From assembly GCA_946887385.1 (NCBI GenBank), contig CAMPKU010000002.1, positions 5,199-69,198 of the forward strand: a stretch of 64,000 nucleotides of DNA, read 5' to 3'. The stretch is from an uncultured Gammaproteobacteria bacterium. Its GTDB lineage: Bacteria; Pseudomonadota; Gammaproteobacteria; Rariloculales; Rariloculaceae. Every line of letters starts with the position of its first letter. Within the stretch, counting starts at the first letter, position 1. A program made the translations under genes and the position numbers. Below are positions 43,782-52,429 of this stretch, in pieces. The notes beneath the pieces were generated by a model. That model had not been told where the DNA came from. It saw only the letters and a list, made by a program, of their open reading frames with translations, and made no database searches.

Positions 43782-44690
43782 ATGTCGAGACGATGGCTCT
43801 GGCGGTTCGTGGCTTTCGCGCTCGCTGCGTTCGGCGCTCATGCGGCCGCCGCGAAGACTCTGAAGATCGGCATCACGCTGCACCCGTACTACAGTTTCGT
43901 GGCGAACATCGTCGGCGACCGCGCCGAGATCGTGCCGCTGATCGCTGCCGACGCGAACCCGCACGGCTATGTGCCGCAGCCGGCCGACATGATCCGCATC
44001 ACGTCCATGGACGTGCTCGTCGTGAACGGCATCGGCCACGATTCGTGGGCCTTTGAGATCCTCGATGCCGCGGGCATGCGCGAGAAGCTCGCGCTGATCT
44101 ATGCCAACGACGGCGTGTCGCTGATCCCCGTGGCCGGCGACCCGAGCGGCGCGAAGGTGGTCAACCCGCACACATTCATCTCGACGACAGCCGCGATCCA
44201 GCAGGTTTATACGATTGCGCGCCAGCTCGGCGAGCTCGATCCGGAGAACGCCGCGTTCTTCCGCGACAACGGCCGGCGTTACGCGCTCTCTATCCGCAGG
44301 CTACGCGCCGAGTTCGATGCGCAGATCGCCGCTGCAAACCTGGCGGAGTTTCGCTGTGCGACGATGCATAGCGGTTACGACTACATCCTCCAGGAGCTGG
44401 GCCTGCAGGTGACGGCGGTCATCGAGCCGCGCCACGGTGTGGAGCCCACGTCGCGGCAGCTCGCCGAGACGATCGACCGCATCGCTGCCGCCGACGTCAA
44501 CGTGCTGTTTGCGGAGAAGTATTTCGCGAGCCAATTGTCGGACACGATTCGCGAGGCCACGGGTGTGAAGATGTACTCCATTTCGCACATCAGCAGCGGC
44601 GAGTACACGGCGCAAAAATTCGTCGACGAGATGCGTGAGAACCTCGCCACGCTCGCGGCCGCGATCAACGAGGCCGGCAAGAGCGGTTAG
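43782..44690 (+). CDS. Zinc/manganese-type ABC transporter substrate-binding protein (ZnuA-like)
   Basis: This 302-residue cluster A-I solute-binding protein has a signal peptide ending near AAAA and probable metal ligands H61 (NPHGY), H130 (VNPHTF), H196 (MHSGYDY) and E245 (FAEKYF). They align with the three-His plus acidic set of ZnuA/PsaA-like proteins. It lacks the long His-rich loop of many ZnuA proteins. It should capture Zn(II) or Mn(II) in the periplasm and hand it to the permease two genes on. The ATG at 43782 is two bases after the preceding stop. Confidence 0.88.
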   Translation: MSRRWLWRFVAFALAAFGAHAAAAKTLKIGITLHPYYSFVANIVGDRAEIVPLIAADANPHGYVPQPADMIRITSMDVLVVNGIGHDSWAFEILDAAGMREKLALIYANDGVSLIPVAGDPSGAKVVNPHTFISTTAAIQQVYTIARQLGELDPENAAFFRDNGRRYALSIRRLRAEFDAQIAAANLAEFRCATMHSGYDYILQELGLQVTAVIEPRHGVEPTSRQLAETIDRIAAADVNVLFAEKYFASQLSDTIREATGVKMYSISHISSGEYTAQKFVDEMRENLATLAAAINEAGKSG

Positions 44691-44694
44691 AGCC

Positions 44695-45417
44695 ATGCAA
44701 GGTCCGGCTATCGAGTTCGAGCGCGTCAATCTAACGCTGGGCGCCACGTCGATCCTGGAAGACGTGAGCTTCAACGTCGAGGCCGCCACGCTTCATTGCA
44801 TCGTGGGCGCCAACGGCGGCGGCAAGACGTCTCTCGTGCGCTCGCTGCTCGGGCAGATGCCGCACTCCGGCCGCATCAGCATTGAATGGCGCGACGGCCG
44901 CGTCATCGGCTACGTGCCGCAATCGCTCGACTTCGACAAAAGCTTGCCGATCACGGTGCGCGATTTCCTGGCCATGACGACGCAGCGCCGCCCCGTGTTT
45001 CTTGGGGTGTCGCGGGCAAGACGCGCGGAGATCGAGCGCACGCTGGCGCGCCTCGGCCTGGCGGGCAAGCTTCAAGCCAAGCTCGGCAGCCTGTCGGGCG
45101 GCGAACGCCAGCGCGTGCTGCTCGCGCAGGCTTTGATTCCGGAGCCCGCGTTGCTGGTGCTCGACGAGCCCACCACGGGGCTCGACGTTGCGGGCAAGGA
45201 GATCCTTGAGAGCACGATCGTCGAGTTCGTAAAGGCGGGCGGCACGGCCGTGTGGATCAACCATGACATCGGCCAGGTGAGCAAAATCGCCGACGCCGTA
45301 ACCTATGTGGACCGCAAAGTGCTGCTAAACGGCGCGCCGCGCGACGTGCTGGCCGGCGGCGCCGCGGCGCGCCTGTTCCCGTCGCTGGCGCTCGCGAGCG
45401 AGGCGGTAGCGTCATGA
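44695..45417 (+). CDS. Metal ABC transporter ATP-binding protein (ZnuC-like)
   Basis: This 240-residue ATPase has Walker A GANGGGKTS, the Q-loop region GYVPQSLDFDKSLPITVRDFL, signature LSGGERQRVLLAQAL, Walker B LLVLDEPTTGLD and the H-loop WINHD. The GYVPQ...PxTVxDFL pattern is typical of the zinc/manganese uptake class. The ATG at 44695 is four bases after the preceding stop, and the gene is coupled to the permease by an ATGA overlap. It provides the energy for the metal transporter. Confidence 0.92.
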   Translation: MQGPAIEFERVNLTLGATSILEDVSFNVEAATLHCIVGANGGGKTSLVRSLLGQMPHSGRISIEWRDGRVIGYVPQSLDFDKSLPITVRDFLAMTTQRRPVFLGVSRARRAEIERTLARLGLAGKLQAKLGSLSGGERQRVLLAQALIPEPALLVLDEPTTGLDVAGKEILESTIVEFVKAGGTAVWINHDIGQVSKIADAVTYVDRKVLLNGAPRDVLAGGAAARLFPSLALASEAVAS

Positions 45418-46319
45418 ACTCGCTGTACGAGCTGCCGCGCCAGTTCATCATGGGTTTGGCCAACGACGGCTTCATCCACTTCACGTTCTCGTACGCGTTC
45501 GTCGTCAACGGCTTCCTGTGTGCGCTCGTGATCGGCCCGCTGCTCGGCGGTATCGGCACGATGGTCGTCGCGAAGCGCATGGCGTTCTTCTCGCAGGCCG
45601 TGGGCAACGCCGCGCTCACGGGTGTGGCCATCGGCGTGATCATCGGCGAGTCGTACACGGCGCCGTACTTGTCGATGTTCAGCTTCTGCTTGCTCTTCGG
45701 ATTGCTGCTGAATTTCTCGCGCAACCGCACGAAGATGTCCGCCGACACGCTGATCGGCGTGTTTCTGTCGATCTCGCTCGCAATCGGTGCAACGGCGCTC
45801 TTGTGGGTGTCGGCCAAGGTGAACACGCACATCCTCGATACCGTGATGTTCGGCTCGATCTTGACCGTGAACGACACGGACATCAGCGTGCTGCTCGTAA
45901 CCACGGTGTTGACGCTGGCCACGGCATTGCCGCTTTACAACCACATGCTGCTCGCCAGCTTGAATCCGAGCCTGGCACACGTGCGCGGCGTGCGCGTGCA
46001 CTTGCTCGAGTACGTGTTCGTGCTGCTGCTCACGATCCTGACGGTGGCGTGCGTGAAGATCGTGGGCGCGGTGCTCGTGGAGGCGCTGCTGCTGATCCCG
46101 GCCGCCGCGGCTCGCAACCTGAACCGCTCGATCCGCGGCTTCGTCTGGTGGAGCATCGCGTTCTCGACGCTGAGCTGCATCGTGGGCATTTACGCGCCGA
46201 TGCGCTGGGATTTGCCGGTGCCGTCGGGTGGCGCGATCATTCTCACGGCAGCGCTGATTTTCGTGGCCACGATGATCGTTCGCATGGCGCTGCCGCGGTT
46301 TCGCGAGGCCAGCTTATGA
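45414..46319 (+). CDS. Metal ABC transporter permease (ZnuB-like)
   Basis: This 301-residue ABC-3 family permease has about nine membrane segments. Signatures include ALVIGPLLGGIGTMVVAKRMAFFSQAVGNAALTGVAIG near residue 35 and VKIVGAVLVEALLLIPAAAARNL near residue 205, matching the G-x-L-L-V-x-A-L-L-x-x-P-A-A-x-A motif of zinc/manganese/iron permeases. Both ends overlap neighbours by ATGA, giving a tight transporter operon with the ATPase and two binding proteins. Confidence 0.92.
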   Translation: MNSLYELPRQFIMGLANDGFIHFTFSYAFVVNGFLCALVIGPLLGGIGTMVVAKRMAFFSQAVGNAALTGVAIGVIIGESYTAPYLSMFSFCLLFGLLLNFSRNRTKMSADTLIGVFLSISLAIGATALLWVSAKVNTHILDTVMFGSILTVNDTDISVLLVTTVLTLATALPLYNHMLLASLNPSLAHVRGVRVHLLEYVFVLLLTILTVACVKIVGAVLVEALLLIPAAAARNLNRSIRGFVWWSIAFSTLSCIVGIYAPMRWDLPVPSGGAIILTAALIFVATMIVRMALPRFREASL

Positions 46320-47284
46320 GCGCGCGGCGGGCATATGGGCTGCTGCTCGCGTCGGTTGCGTTCGCCGCGGCGCTCGGTACGCCGGCATGGACGCAGGAGA
46401 CGCAGGCGCCGCTCGTGCTCACGGGCACTCAGGCCACGTACTCGCTCGCGATGGCGCTGACGGCCGGAACGCCTATCCGCGTGGAAAATGTGCCCGCCGA
46501 TGGCCGGCAGCTCTCGCTGCTGAAGGACTACATCGCGCGGCGCATGGATGTGTTGACGCCGAAGTTCGCGGAAGCCGCGGCCGTCGTCACGCTCACGAAT
46601 GCGCTAGCCGGCGATCCGCTGTACCGCTTCGCGCGCGACGCGAACATCCGGATCGTAGACATCGAGGCCGGCGTGCCGTGGTCGCTGGACGCGCCCGGCG
46701 TAGCGCTCGCCGATACGCCGGCGTCGACCGTGGCGTGGGGCAGCGACCCCGACCCGGCCGAGACGGCCGTTGCGCCTTACTTCTGGCTCAGTGTCTCGAA
46801 CGCGATCCGCATGGGCGATCTCATCGCGCACGATCTCGAGGCTTTATTCCCGAGCTCCGCCGCAACCATCGGTGCGAACCTGGAAACCCTGAAGCGCTCG
46901 CTGCTCGGCTTGCGCGGCGACTATCAGGGCCGGCTCATCGACAGCGGCGCCGACGTCGTGTTCGCGCTGACGGGCGACTTCGTGTACCTGACGAACGACA
47001 TGGGCTTGTTCGTCGACGGCTACTTCATCAAGCAAGACGTGCGCTGGACGGAGGGCGATCTGGCGGCGCTGACCAGGCACTTGCGCGACAACGAGATCAA
47101 AGTGGTCCTGCACGAGTGGGAACCGAGCGAAGCGATTCAGAACGCCGTGAGCGCGGCCGGAGCGAAGCTGGTGGTGCTGCAGACCGGCGACCCCGGTGTC
47201 GTTGTGGAGCGCGCGCTCGCGCCCGACGGCTTGCAGCAGATTCTGCGGCAGAACCTCGACGCGATCGCCGCTGCTGCCGAGTAA
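46316..47284 (+). CDS. Second, ligand-poor cluster A-I-type substrate-binding protein
   Basis: This 322-residue secreted protein has a signal peptide (residues 1-26) and the overall length and layout of a ZnuA-type protein: ADGRQLSLLKDYIARR, VAPYFWLSVSNAIRMGDLIAHDLEALFP, DFVYLTNDMGLFVDGYF and ALAPDGLQQILRQNLDAI. Where a true metal-binding protein has PHxWLxP, here it reads PYFWLSV, so the central His ligand is missing, and no other His cluster is seen. It may bind a metal complex or act as an accessory. It overlaps the permease stop by ATGA, and a 126-residue gene follows after 14 bases. Confidence 0.75.
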   Translation: MSARRAYGLLLASVAFAAALGTPAWTQETQAPLVLTGTQATYSLAMALTAGTPIRVENVPADGRQLSLLKDYIARRMDVLTPKFAEAAAVVTLTNALAGDPLYRFARDANIRIVDIEAGVPWSLDAPGVALADTPASTVAWGSDPDPAETAVAPYFWLSVSNAIRMGDLIAHDLEALFPSSAATIGANLETLKRSLLGLRGDYQGRLIDSGADVVFALTGDFVYLTNDMGLFVDGYFIKQDVRWTEGDLAALTRHLRDNEIKVVLHEWEPSEAIQNAVSAAGAKLVVLQTGDPGVVVERALAPDGLQQILRQNLDAIAAAAE

Positions 47285-47298
47285 GGGAGGCCTGTGAC

Positions 47299-47679
47299 AT
47301 GACCTGCGACACCGAAGTTTTGCAAGCCTTTGCCGATGCTTGGAATCGTCATGACGTCGACGCCCTCATGACGTTCATGTCCGAGGACTGTGTGTTCGAA
47401 GCTTCAGCGGGCCCCGATAGTTGCGGCAGCCGTTACGCCGGACGCGACGCCGTCCGGCAAAGCTTTGCGGACGTCTTTGCGAGCTTCCCCGACGCCCATT
47501 GGGGAGGTGCGCGCCACTTCGTCCACGGCGATCGAGGAGTGTCCGAGTGGACCTTCACGGGAACACGCACGGACGGTGCTCGCGTGGAAGTGCAGGGGTG
47601 CGATCTCTTCACGTTTCGAGACGGCAAGATCGCGCTGAAGAACTCGTACCGCAAGAACCGCACGGCCCCTCATCGCTGA
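47299..47679 (+). CDS. SnoaL/NTF2-like family protein
   Basis: This 126-residue protein matches the SnoaL-like NTF2 fold: TEVLQAFADAWNRHDVDALMTFMSEDCVFEASAG, then AGRDAVRQSFADVFASFPDAHW and a C-terminal WTFTGTRTDGARVEVQGCDLFTFRDGKIALKNSY. Such proteins bind or isomerise small polyketide- or steroid-like ligands, or do nothing catalytic. The ATG at 47299 has GGGAGG upstream. It is likely co-transcribed with the metal-uptake operon, but the link is unclear. The next gene is convergent from the other strand. Confidence 0.85.
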   Translation: MTCDTEVLQAFADAWNRHDVDALMTFMSEDCVFEASAGPDSCGSRYAGRDAVRQSFADVFASFPDAHWGGARHFVHGDRGVSEWTFTGTRTDGARVEVQGCDLFTFRDGKIALKNSYRKNRTAPHR

Positions 47680-47734
47680 CCGCGCGCAACAGACGGCCGC
47701 CACCGCCGAACGGCGGTGGCGAGCGCGCTCCAAA

Positions 47735-49012
47735 CTATCGCTTCGATTTCTTCTTCGACGTCGTAGCGGCTTTGGCCGGCTTCGACTTCGCCGCTTTCGC
47801 GGGCTTTTTCGCCGGCGCGACCGCAGCGGGTGTGCGCTTGACGTCGAGCAGCGTGAGGTTCGAATCGGCGGCGATGCACTCGGCCTGCTTGATGCCGAGC
47901 TCCTTACGCACCACGTTCGTGCCCTGCACGAGCGACACCATCTTGTAGAGCGCGTGCCGGCGCGCCATGCCCTCGCGGCCCATGCCGCAGTCGGATGACA
48001 GCACCAGGCGCTCGGCCGGGATGTGCTTCAGCGCCATGCGGATGTGGTTGGCGACTTCCGTGGGAGTCTCCACCTGCAGCGAGTGGTGATCGATGACGCC
48101 GATCGCGACCTTCATGTCGGTGATCTCGCGGCCGATGGCCTCGAGATCCATGCCGCCGGAGCTGCACGACTCGAACGTAATGACGTCGGCATCGACCTTG
48201 TTCAGGATCTTCAGCGCGGGCTTGTAGCTTTGCACTTCCGCGAACATGCGCTGCTGCGACGGGTTGCCCCAGCACGTGTGGCACCACACTTCCGTTTTTG
48301 CGCGTAGCCCCCGCACGGTGTTGTTGAACACCTCGAGCATGAACTCGGGGTTGATGACCTTGTCGACGACGCCGCGCGCTGCGAGCAGGTGGATCTGCGG
48401 CTCTTCCATCTGGATGACAGGGCAGCCGGCGTCGGCAAGGGCATGCAGCTCCTCGTTGAACGCGTTGCTGATAGCCCAGATGCGCTCGCGCACGTCCTTG
48501 TAGTAGAAGTCTTGCACGGCGAACGCCACGAGCTCCGGCGTGACGGTGCCGAACTTCACGGGCTTGTCCGTCATGCGCTGGGCGGCTTTCCAGATTTGCG
48601 CGTACTGCATCTGGCCGCGGCCGACGGGCCCGACGATGCTCGGCATGAGCCGCGCTTCGATGTAGTCGTGCAGGATGTGGCCGCGCGGGAAGCCGATGCC
48701 GCCGCCGCCGACCGGGGCCATTTTCGGAATGCCGTCGAAGCCGGCCATGTGGAAGGGCGGATAGCTCGTCCAGCTCTGCCCGCCGATGTCTTGCGTGAAG
48801 CGAACGTCGCCGTCCGTCACGATATCGAGGCCGGCGATGGTTTGCTCGTTCATGTAGACGGCGAGGGAATCTTCGTATTGCTCGCGGAAGCGAGTTTCGA
48901 CCATCGCCTGGAGAAACGACTTCAAACCCAGGTTCTCCGTATACCAGCTTGGTCGCGGCAGAGAGCCCGTAATGGTCGTAGGCAACAGTTGGTTTGCCGT
49001 CACACGTAGCAT
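47735..49012 (-). CDS. Cobalamin-independent methionine synthase (MetE C-terminal)-like protein with a Lys-rich tail
   Basis: This 425-residue protein contains the MetE C-terminal TIM-barrel (UROD/MetE-like). It retains zinc ligands H245 and C247 (WCHTCWGNP), E281 (VITFESC) and C342 (LSSDCGMG), so it can activate a thiol for methyl transfer. The N-terminal half of full-length MetE is missing, as in archaeal and many stand-alone homologues that use other methyl donors or substrates. The C-terminal 30 residues are a lysine/alanine-rich basic tail, which is unusual. The ATG at 49012 is used; an in-frame start 69 bases upstream is not supported. It is divergent from the EboE-like gene. Confidence 0.85.
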   Translation of the reverse strand: MLRVTANQLLPTTITGSLPRPSWYTENLGLKSFLQAMVETRFREQYEDSLAVYMNEQTIAGLDIVTDGDVRFTQDIGGQSWTSYPPFHMAGFDGIPKMAPVGGGGIGFPRGHILHDYIEARLMPSIVGPVGRGQMQYAQIWKAAQRMTDKPVKFGTVTPELVAFAVQDFYYKDVRERIWAISNAFNEELHALADAGCPVIQMEEPQIHLLAARGVVDKVINPEFMLEVFNNTVRGLRAKTEVWCHTCWGNPSQQRMFAEVQSYKPALKILNKVDADVITFESCSSGGMDLEAIGREITDMKVAIGVIDHHSLQVETPTEVANHIRMALKHIPAERLVLSSDCGMGREGMARRHALYKMVSLVQGTNVVRKELGIKQAECIAADSNLTLLDVKRTPAAVAPAKKPAKAAKSKPAKAATTSKKKSKR

Positions 49013-49212
49013 TGAAATACCCCGTTGAAGTGTTATTCGTTGTCGGCCGGGAGCCGACATTCTGCGTAAGGGCGGATACAATATTGAATTAATCGTTTCC
49101 CCACAACCCTAACGGATCGAGCAATCGGGACGATGAGCTCGACGCGAGCGGCAGTGGAATCGACGAACCACCGCTCACGCGGAATCGCAAGATCTTAACG
49201 AAGGAGCACGAC
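49013..49212. promoter_or_regulatory. Divergent region between the MetE-like and EboE-like genes
   Basis: These 200 bases contain a perfect seven-base hairpin (TGTCGGC/GCCGACA, 49041-49059) in the MetE-like leader and an AT-rich stretch around 49076-49100 (with TACAAT at 49076-49081) that could hold promoters in either direction. AAGGAG at 49201-49206 serves the EboE-like ATG at 49213. Confidence 0.4.
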
Positions 49213-50415
49213 ATGGATTTGGGCAACGGCCTGGGTCATTTGACTTATTCGACGCTCGTACACCCGGGCGATACCTGGAGCGAAATGTGGGATAGCTTGA
49301 ACCGCTACGTTCCCCAGGTGAAAGCGCGCGTAAGCCCGAAACAATCGTTCGGCGTGTCGCTGCGCCTCTCGAACTCGTCGGCGCAAACGCTCTCGGGCGA
49401 CCGCGGCGAGCGCGAGCGGCTCAAGGAATTCTTGAGCCAGAACGACATGTACCTCTACACCGTCAACGCGTTTCCGTACGGGCCGTTCAAGAACCGCATC
49501 GTCAAGAAGGACGTGTACGAGCCCGATTGGAGCACCGACGAGCGCGCCACGTACACGATGCAAGTGGCCGACATCCTCGCGGAGGTTGCGGCGCCGCACG
49601 TGAACCCGTCGATTCAGAGCCCGCCGCTCGGCTTCAAGGGCAAGGTTACGGGCCCCGAGTACGTCGACGAGTTCACGCGGCATGTGCTGCGCGTAGTCGC
49701 GCACATGGTGCAACTCGAGAAGCGCACGGGCCGCACGGTCACGCTGGCGCTCGAGCCGGAGCCCGCGTGCTTCCTGGAGACCACGGAAGAGGCCATCGAC
49801 TATTTCAAGAATCATCTCTACGCGGCCGAGGGCGTGCGCATGCTCGTGAGCCACACGGGCTTGTCGAAGTCGGAAGCCGAGAGCGCCCTGCGCAAGCACT
49901 TAGGCATGGTGTACGACATCTGCCACCAAGCCGTGGAGTACGAAGACATCGGCGCGTCGCTACGGGCGCTGGCCGATGCCGGCATCCCCGTGTTCAAGCT
50001 CCAGGAAGCCGCGGCGATGCGCGTGCCGAACGTGACGAAGGAAACAGTAGAGGCCATGCGGCCGTTCGCCGAAACCGTGTATCTCACGCAGACCGTCGAG
50101 AAGCGCGACGGCAAGCTCACCCGCTTCTTGAACTTAGAGGACGCCTTTGCGGCCTTCGAGCGAGATCCGAGCGGCAAGCGCGAGTGGCGCACGCACGTGC
50201 ACGTGCCCGTGTTTCTCGACAAGATCGGCGAGCATTTCGAGACCACGCGCTTTGCGATCGAAGACGCGCTCAAGTTTCATAAAAAGAACAAGCTTTCGCC
50301 GCAGCTCGAGATCGAGACGTACACCTGGGACGTGCTGCCGGACTCCATGAAGAGCGGCTCGATCGTGGACTACGTAGAACGCGAGCTCGATTGGGTGAAG
50401 GGTCAGCTCGTCTAG
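49213..50415 (+). CDS. EboE-like TIM-barrel protein
   Basis: This 400-residue protein strongly recalls EboE, the metabolite-traffic TIM-barrel of the ebo cluster known from cyanobacterial scytonemin and other natural-product loci. It opens with GLGHLTYSTLVHPGDTWSEMW, then VSPKQSFGVSLRLSNSSAQTLSG, NDMYLYTVNAFPYGPFKNRIVKKDVYEPDW, and NPSIQSPPLGFKG. A metal site of the xylose-isomerase-like type is suggested by TLALEPEPACFLETTEEA, YDICHQAVEYEDI and HVHVPVF. It starts after a strong AAGGAG. The neighbours (MetE-like, HIBADH-like, Gfo/Idh-like) suggest a metabolic cluster; other Ebo genes are not visible. The substrate is unknown. Confidence 0.68.
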   Translation: MDLGNGLGHLTYSTLVHPGDTWSEMWDSLNRYVPQVKARVSPKQSFGVSLRLSNSSAQTLSGDRGERERLKEFLSQNDMYLYTVNAFPYGPFKNRIVKKDVYEPDWSTDERATYTMQVADILAEVAAPHVNPSIQSPPLGFKGKVTGPEYVDEFTRHVLRVVAHMVQLEKRTGRTVTLALEPEPACFLETTEEAIDYFKNHLYAAEGVRMLVSHTGLSKSEAESALRKHLGMVYDICHQAVEYEDIGASLRALADAGIPVFKLQEAAAMRVPNVTKETVEAMRPFAETVYLTQTVEKRDGKLTRFLNLEDAFAAFERDPSGKREWRTHVHVPVFLDKIGEHFETTRFAIEDALKFHKKNKLSPQLEIETYTWDVLPDSMKSGSIVDYVERELDWVKGQLV

Positions 50416-50438
50416 TCGTAAAAGGCGGAGAGAACGCA

Positions 50439-51314
50439 ATGAAAGTAGGTTTCATCGGCTTAGGGCGAATGGGTCAAGCCATGGCCGCGCGCATTTTAGG
50501 CGGCGGTCACGAGCTCGTCGTCTACAACCGCTCGCGCGAAAAGGCCGCAGAGCTCGAGAAGAACGGCGCGAAGGTCGCGGGCTCGATCGCGGAAGCCTGC
50601 CGCGGCCGCGAAGTCGTGATCAGCATGGTTTCCGACGACAAGGCGCTCACTGAGGTCGTCAAGGAGATCTCGGCGGCGCTCGACAAAGGCGCTATCCACG
50701 TCGCGATGGGCACGCACGGCGTGCACGTGCTGCGCGAGGTAGATGCAGTGCACGGCAAGGCGGGGCAACTGTTCGTCGCGTCGCCGGTGCTCGGCCGGCC
50801 CGAAGCCGCAGCCGCAGGGCAGATCAACATCGTGCCGGCGGGCCCGCCGCAAGCCATCGAGAAGCTCGCGCCGCTGAACGCTCTGATGGGGCGGCGCACG
50901 TTCCCGGCCGGATCGAAGCCCGAGGGCGCCGCGGCCGTGAAGCTGGCCAACAACATGCTGATCGGCTGCGCGATCGAGGCGATGGGCGAGGCGTTCTCGC
51001 TCGTGCGCAAGTACGGCGTGGACCCGCAGGCGTTCTACGAGGTGTTCACCGATGGCCTGTTCTCGGCTCCGGCCTACAAGGTCTATGGCAACATCATCGC
51101 CAAGGAGCTCTACGATCAGGTGGGCTTCACCACGGCGCTCGGTCTCAAGGACACCGGGCTCATGCTGGCGGCGGGCCTTGCGGAGAACGTGCCGCTGCCG
51201 AGCTTGAACGTGTATCGCGACAAGCTGCTCGCCGCGATGGCGAACGGCGACGCCAACCGCGACTGGGCCGTGGTGGCACGCCATCAAGCCCGCTCGGCGG
51301 GCCTAGAGAAATAG
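50439..51314 (+). CDS. NAD(P)-dependent beta-hydroxyacid dehydrogenase (HIBADH family)
   Basis: This 291-residue oxidoreductase starts MKVGFIGLGRMGQAMAARIL, the GLGxMG dinucleotide-binding motif of 3-hydroxyisobutyrate/6-phosphogluconate-type dehydrogenases. The substrate-binding segment is FVASPVLGRPEAAAAGQINIVPAGPP; the catalytic lysine is in AAVKLANNMLIGCAIEAMGEAF. The ATG at 50439 follows GGCGGAGAG. It lies 23 bases after the EboE-like gene and 12 before the Gfo/Idh-like gene, in one probable operon. The substrate is unknown; a hydroxy acid or imine of the same pathway is plausible. Confidence 0.9.
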   Translation: MKVGFIGLGRMGQAMAARILGGGHELVVYNRSREKAAELEKNGAKVAGSIAEACRGREVVISMVSDDKALTEVVKEISAALDKGAIHVAMGTHGVHVLREVDAVHGKAGQLFVASPVLGRPEAAAAGQINIVPAGPPQAIEKLAPLNALMGRRTFPAGSKPEGAAAVKLANNMLIGCAIEAMGEAFSLVRKYGVDPQAFYEVFTDGLFSAPAYKVYGNIIAKELYDQVGFTTALGLKDTGLMLAAGLAENVPLPSLNVYRDKLLAAMANGDANRDWAVVARHQARSAGLEK

Positions 51315-51326
51315 GAGATCGAAGCA

Positions 51327-52355
51327 GTGATCAATGCAGGTATTGCCGGACTCGGCTGGTGGGGCAAAACGCTCGTCGAAGGTGTGGCGGGCTCGGCCGA
51401 CATCAAGTTCGTGGCGGGCTCGGCGCGCAATCACACGGACGACATCAAGGCATTTGCCAAGCAGAACGAATTCACGCTCTATCAGAGCTTCGAGGACATG
51501 CTGAAGCATCCCGGGCTCGACGCCGTGGTGCTCGCCACGCCGCATTCGCTGCACGTGCCGCAGACGATCGCGGCCGCGCAGGCCGGTAAGCACGTGTTCT
51601 GCGAGAAGCCGTTTGCGTTATCGGGCGCCGAGGCGCGCGAGGCCGCGGATGCCGTAGACAAAGCCGGCGTTACGCTGGGCTTGGGCTACAACCGCCGCTG
51701 GCATCCGGAGATGACGAAGCTGCGCAACATGATCGATACCGGCGAGCTCGGCATCGTCCTGCACGTCGAAGCCACGATGACGTTCCCGAACGCGCTGTTG
51801 CTCAAAGCCGATGCGTGGCGCGCAAGCCGCGAGGAGACGCCGTGCGGCGGTCTCACGCCGATGGGCGTGCACGCCGTCGACGGCATGATCGATCTGTGCG
51901 GCCCCATCGACGAGGTGTACTGCCAGAGCTTCCGGCGCGCCGTCTCCATCGATGCCGACGACACCACGTCCATCTTGTTCCGCATGACGGAAGGCATGTC
52001 GGGTTATCTCGGCACGATGACGGCTACGGGCGGCGGGTTCAGCTTTCAGGTCTACGGGTCCAAGGGCTACGTTCGGCTCGAAGGCATGACGCACGTTGCG
52101 GGCGCTCCCTCGGAAGAGCGGCGCACGCGCCTGTTCGGCAACTGCATCTTCAAGCCCGCGCAAGGGCCCGCCAATACCTGGGAGGCCGAGAAGCTCGACG
52201 TGACGAAAGTGACGCTCGAGGCGTTCGCGCGCGCGGCGGCCGGCAAGGAGAAGTTTTTGATTCCCGTCGAGGAGATGGTGCACGGCGCGGCCGTCACCGA
52301 AGCCATCATTCGCTCGGCGGAAACGCACGTGCCGGAAAAGGTCCGCAAAGCCTAA
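51327..52355 (+). CDS. Gfo/Idh/MocA-family oxidoreductase
   Basis: This 342-residue NAD(P)-dependent dehydrogenase has the N-terminal GIAGLGWWGK Rossmann motif and the conserved CEKPFALSGAEAREAADAV (EKP), followed by the Gfo/Idh C-terminal domain with GLTPMGVHAVDGMIDLCGPI, where the catalytic His sits. It starts with GTG at 51327 after GGAG. Relatives oxidise or reduce sugars, inositols or biliverdin-like substrates. Together with the HIBADH-like and EboE-like genes upstream it suggests conversion of a sugar- or polyol-derived metabolite, but nothing identifies it. Confidence 0.9.
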   Translation: MINAGIAGLGWWGKTLVEGVAGSADIKFVAGSARNHTDDIKAFAKQNEFTLYQSFEDMLKHPGLDAVVLATPHSLHVPQTIAAAQAGKHVFCEKPFALSGAEAREAADAVDKAGVTLGLGYNRRWHPEMTKLRNMIDTGELGIVLHVEATMTFPNALLLKADAWRASREETPCGGLTPMGVHAVDGMIDLCGPIDEVYCQSFRRAVSIDADDTTSILFRMTEGMSGYLGTMTATGGGFSFQVYGSKGYVRLEGMTHVAGAPSEERRTRLFGNCIFKPAQGPANTWEAEKLDVTKVTLEAFARAAAGKEKFLIPVEEMVHGAAVTEAIIRSAETHVPEKVRKA

Positions 52356-52359
52356 AGGC

Positions 52360-52407
52360 GGGGACGGATTTGTCGAAGGCGGGGGACGGATTCATAAATC
52401 CGTCCCC
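52360..52407. terminator. GGGGACGGATT hairpin and direct repeat
   Basis: Between the Gfo/Idh-like and MBL genes, GGGGACGGATT occurs at 52360-52370 and again at 52382-52392. The second copy pairs perfectly with AATCCGTCCCC at 52397-52407 around a CATA loop. The 11-base stem could terminate or stabilise transcripts, though no T-run follows. It also resembles a repeat-derived palindrome. Confidence 0.5.
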
Positions 52408-52429
52408 GTGAGATGCCCAGGAGATGTCG

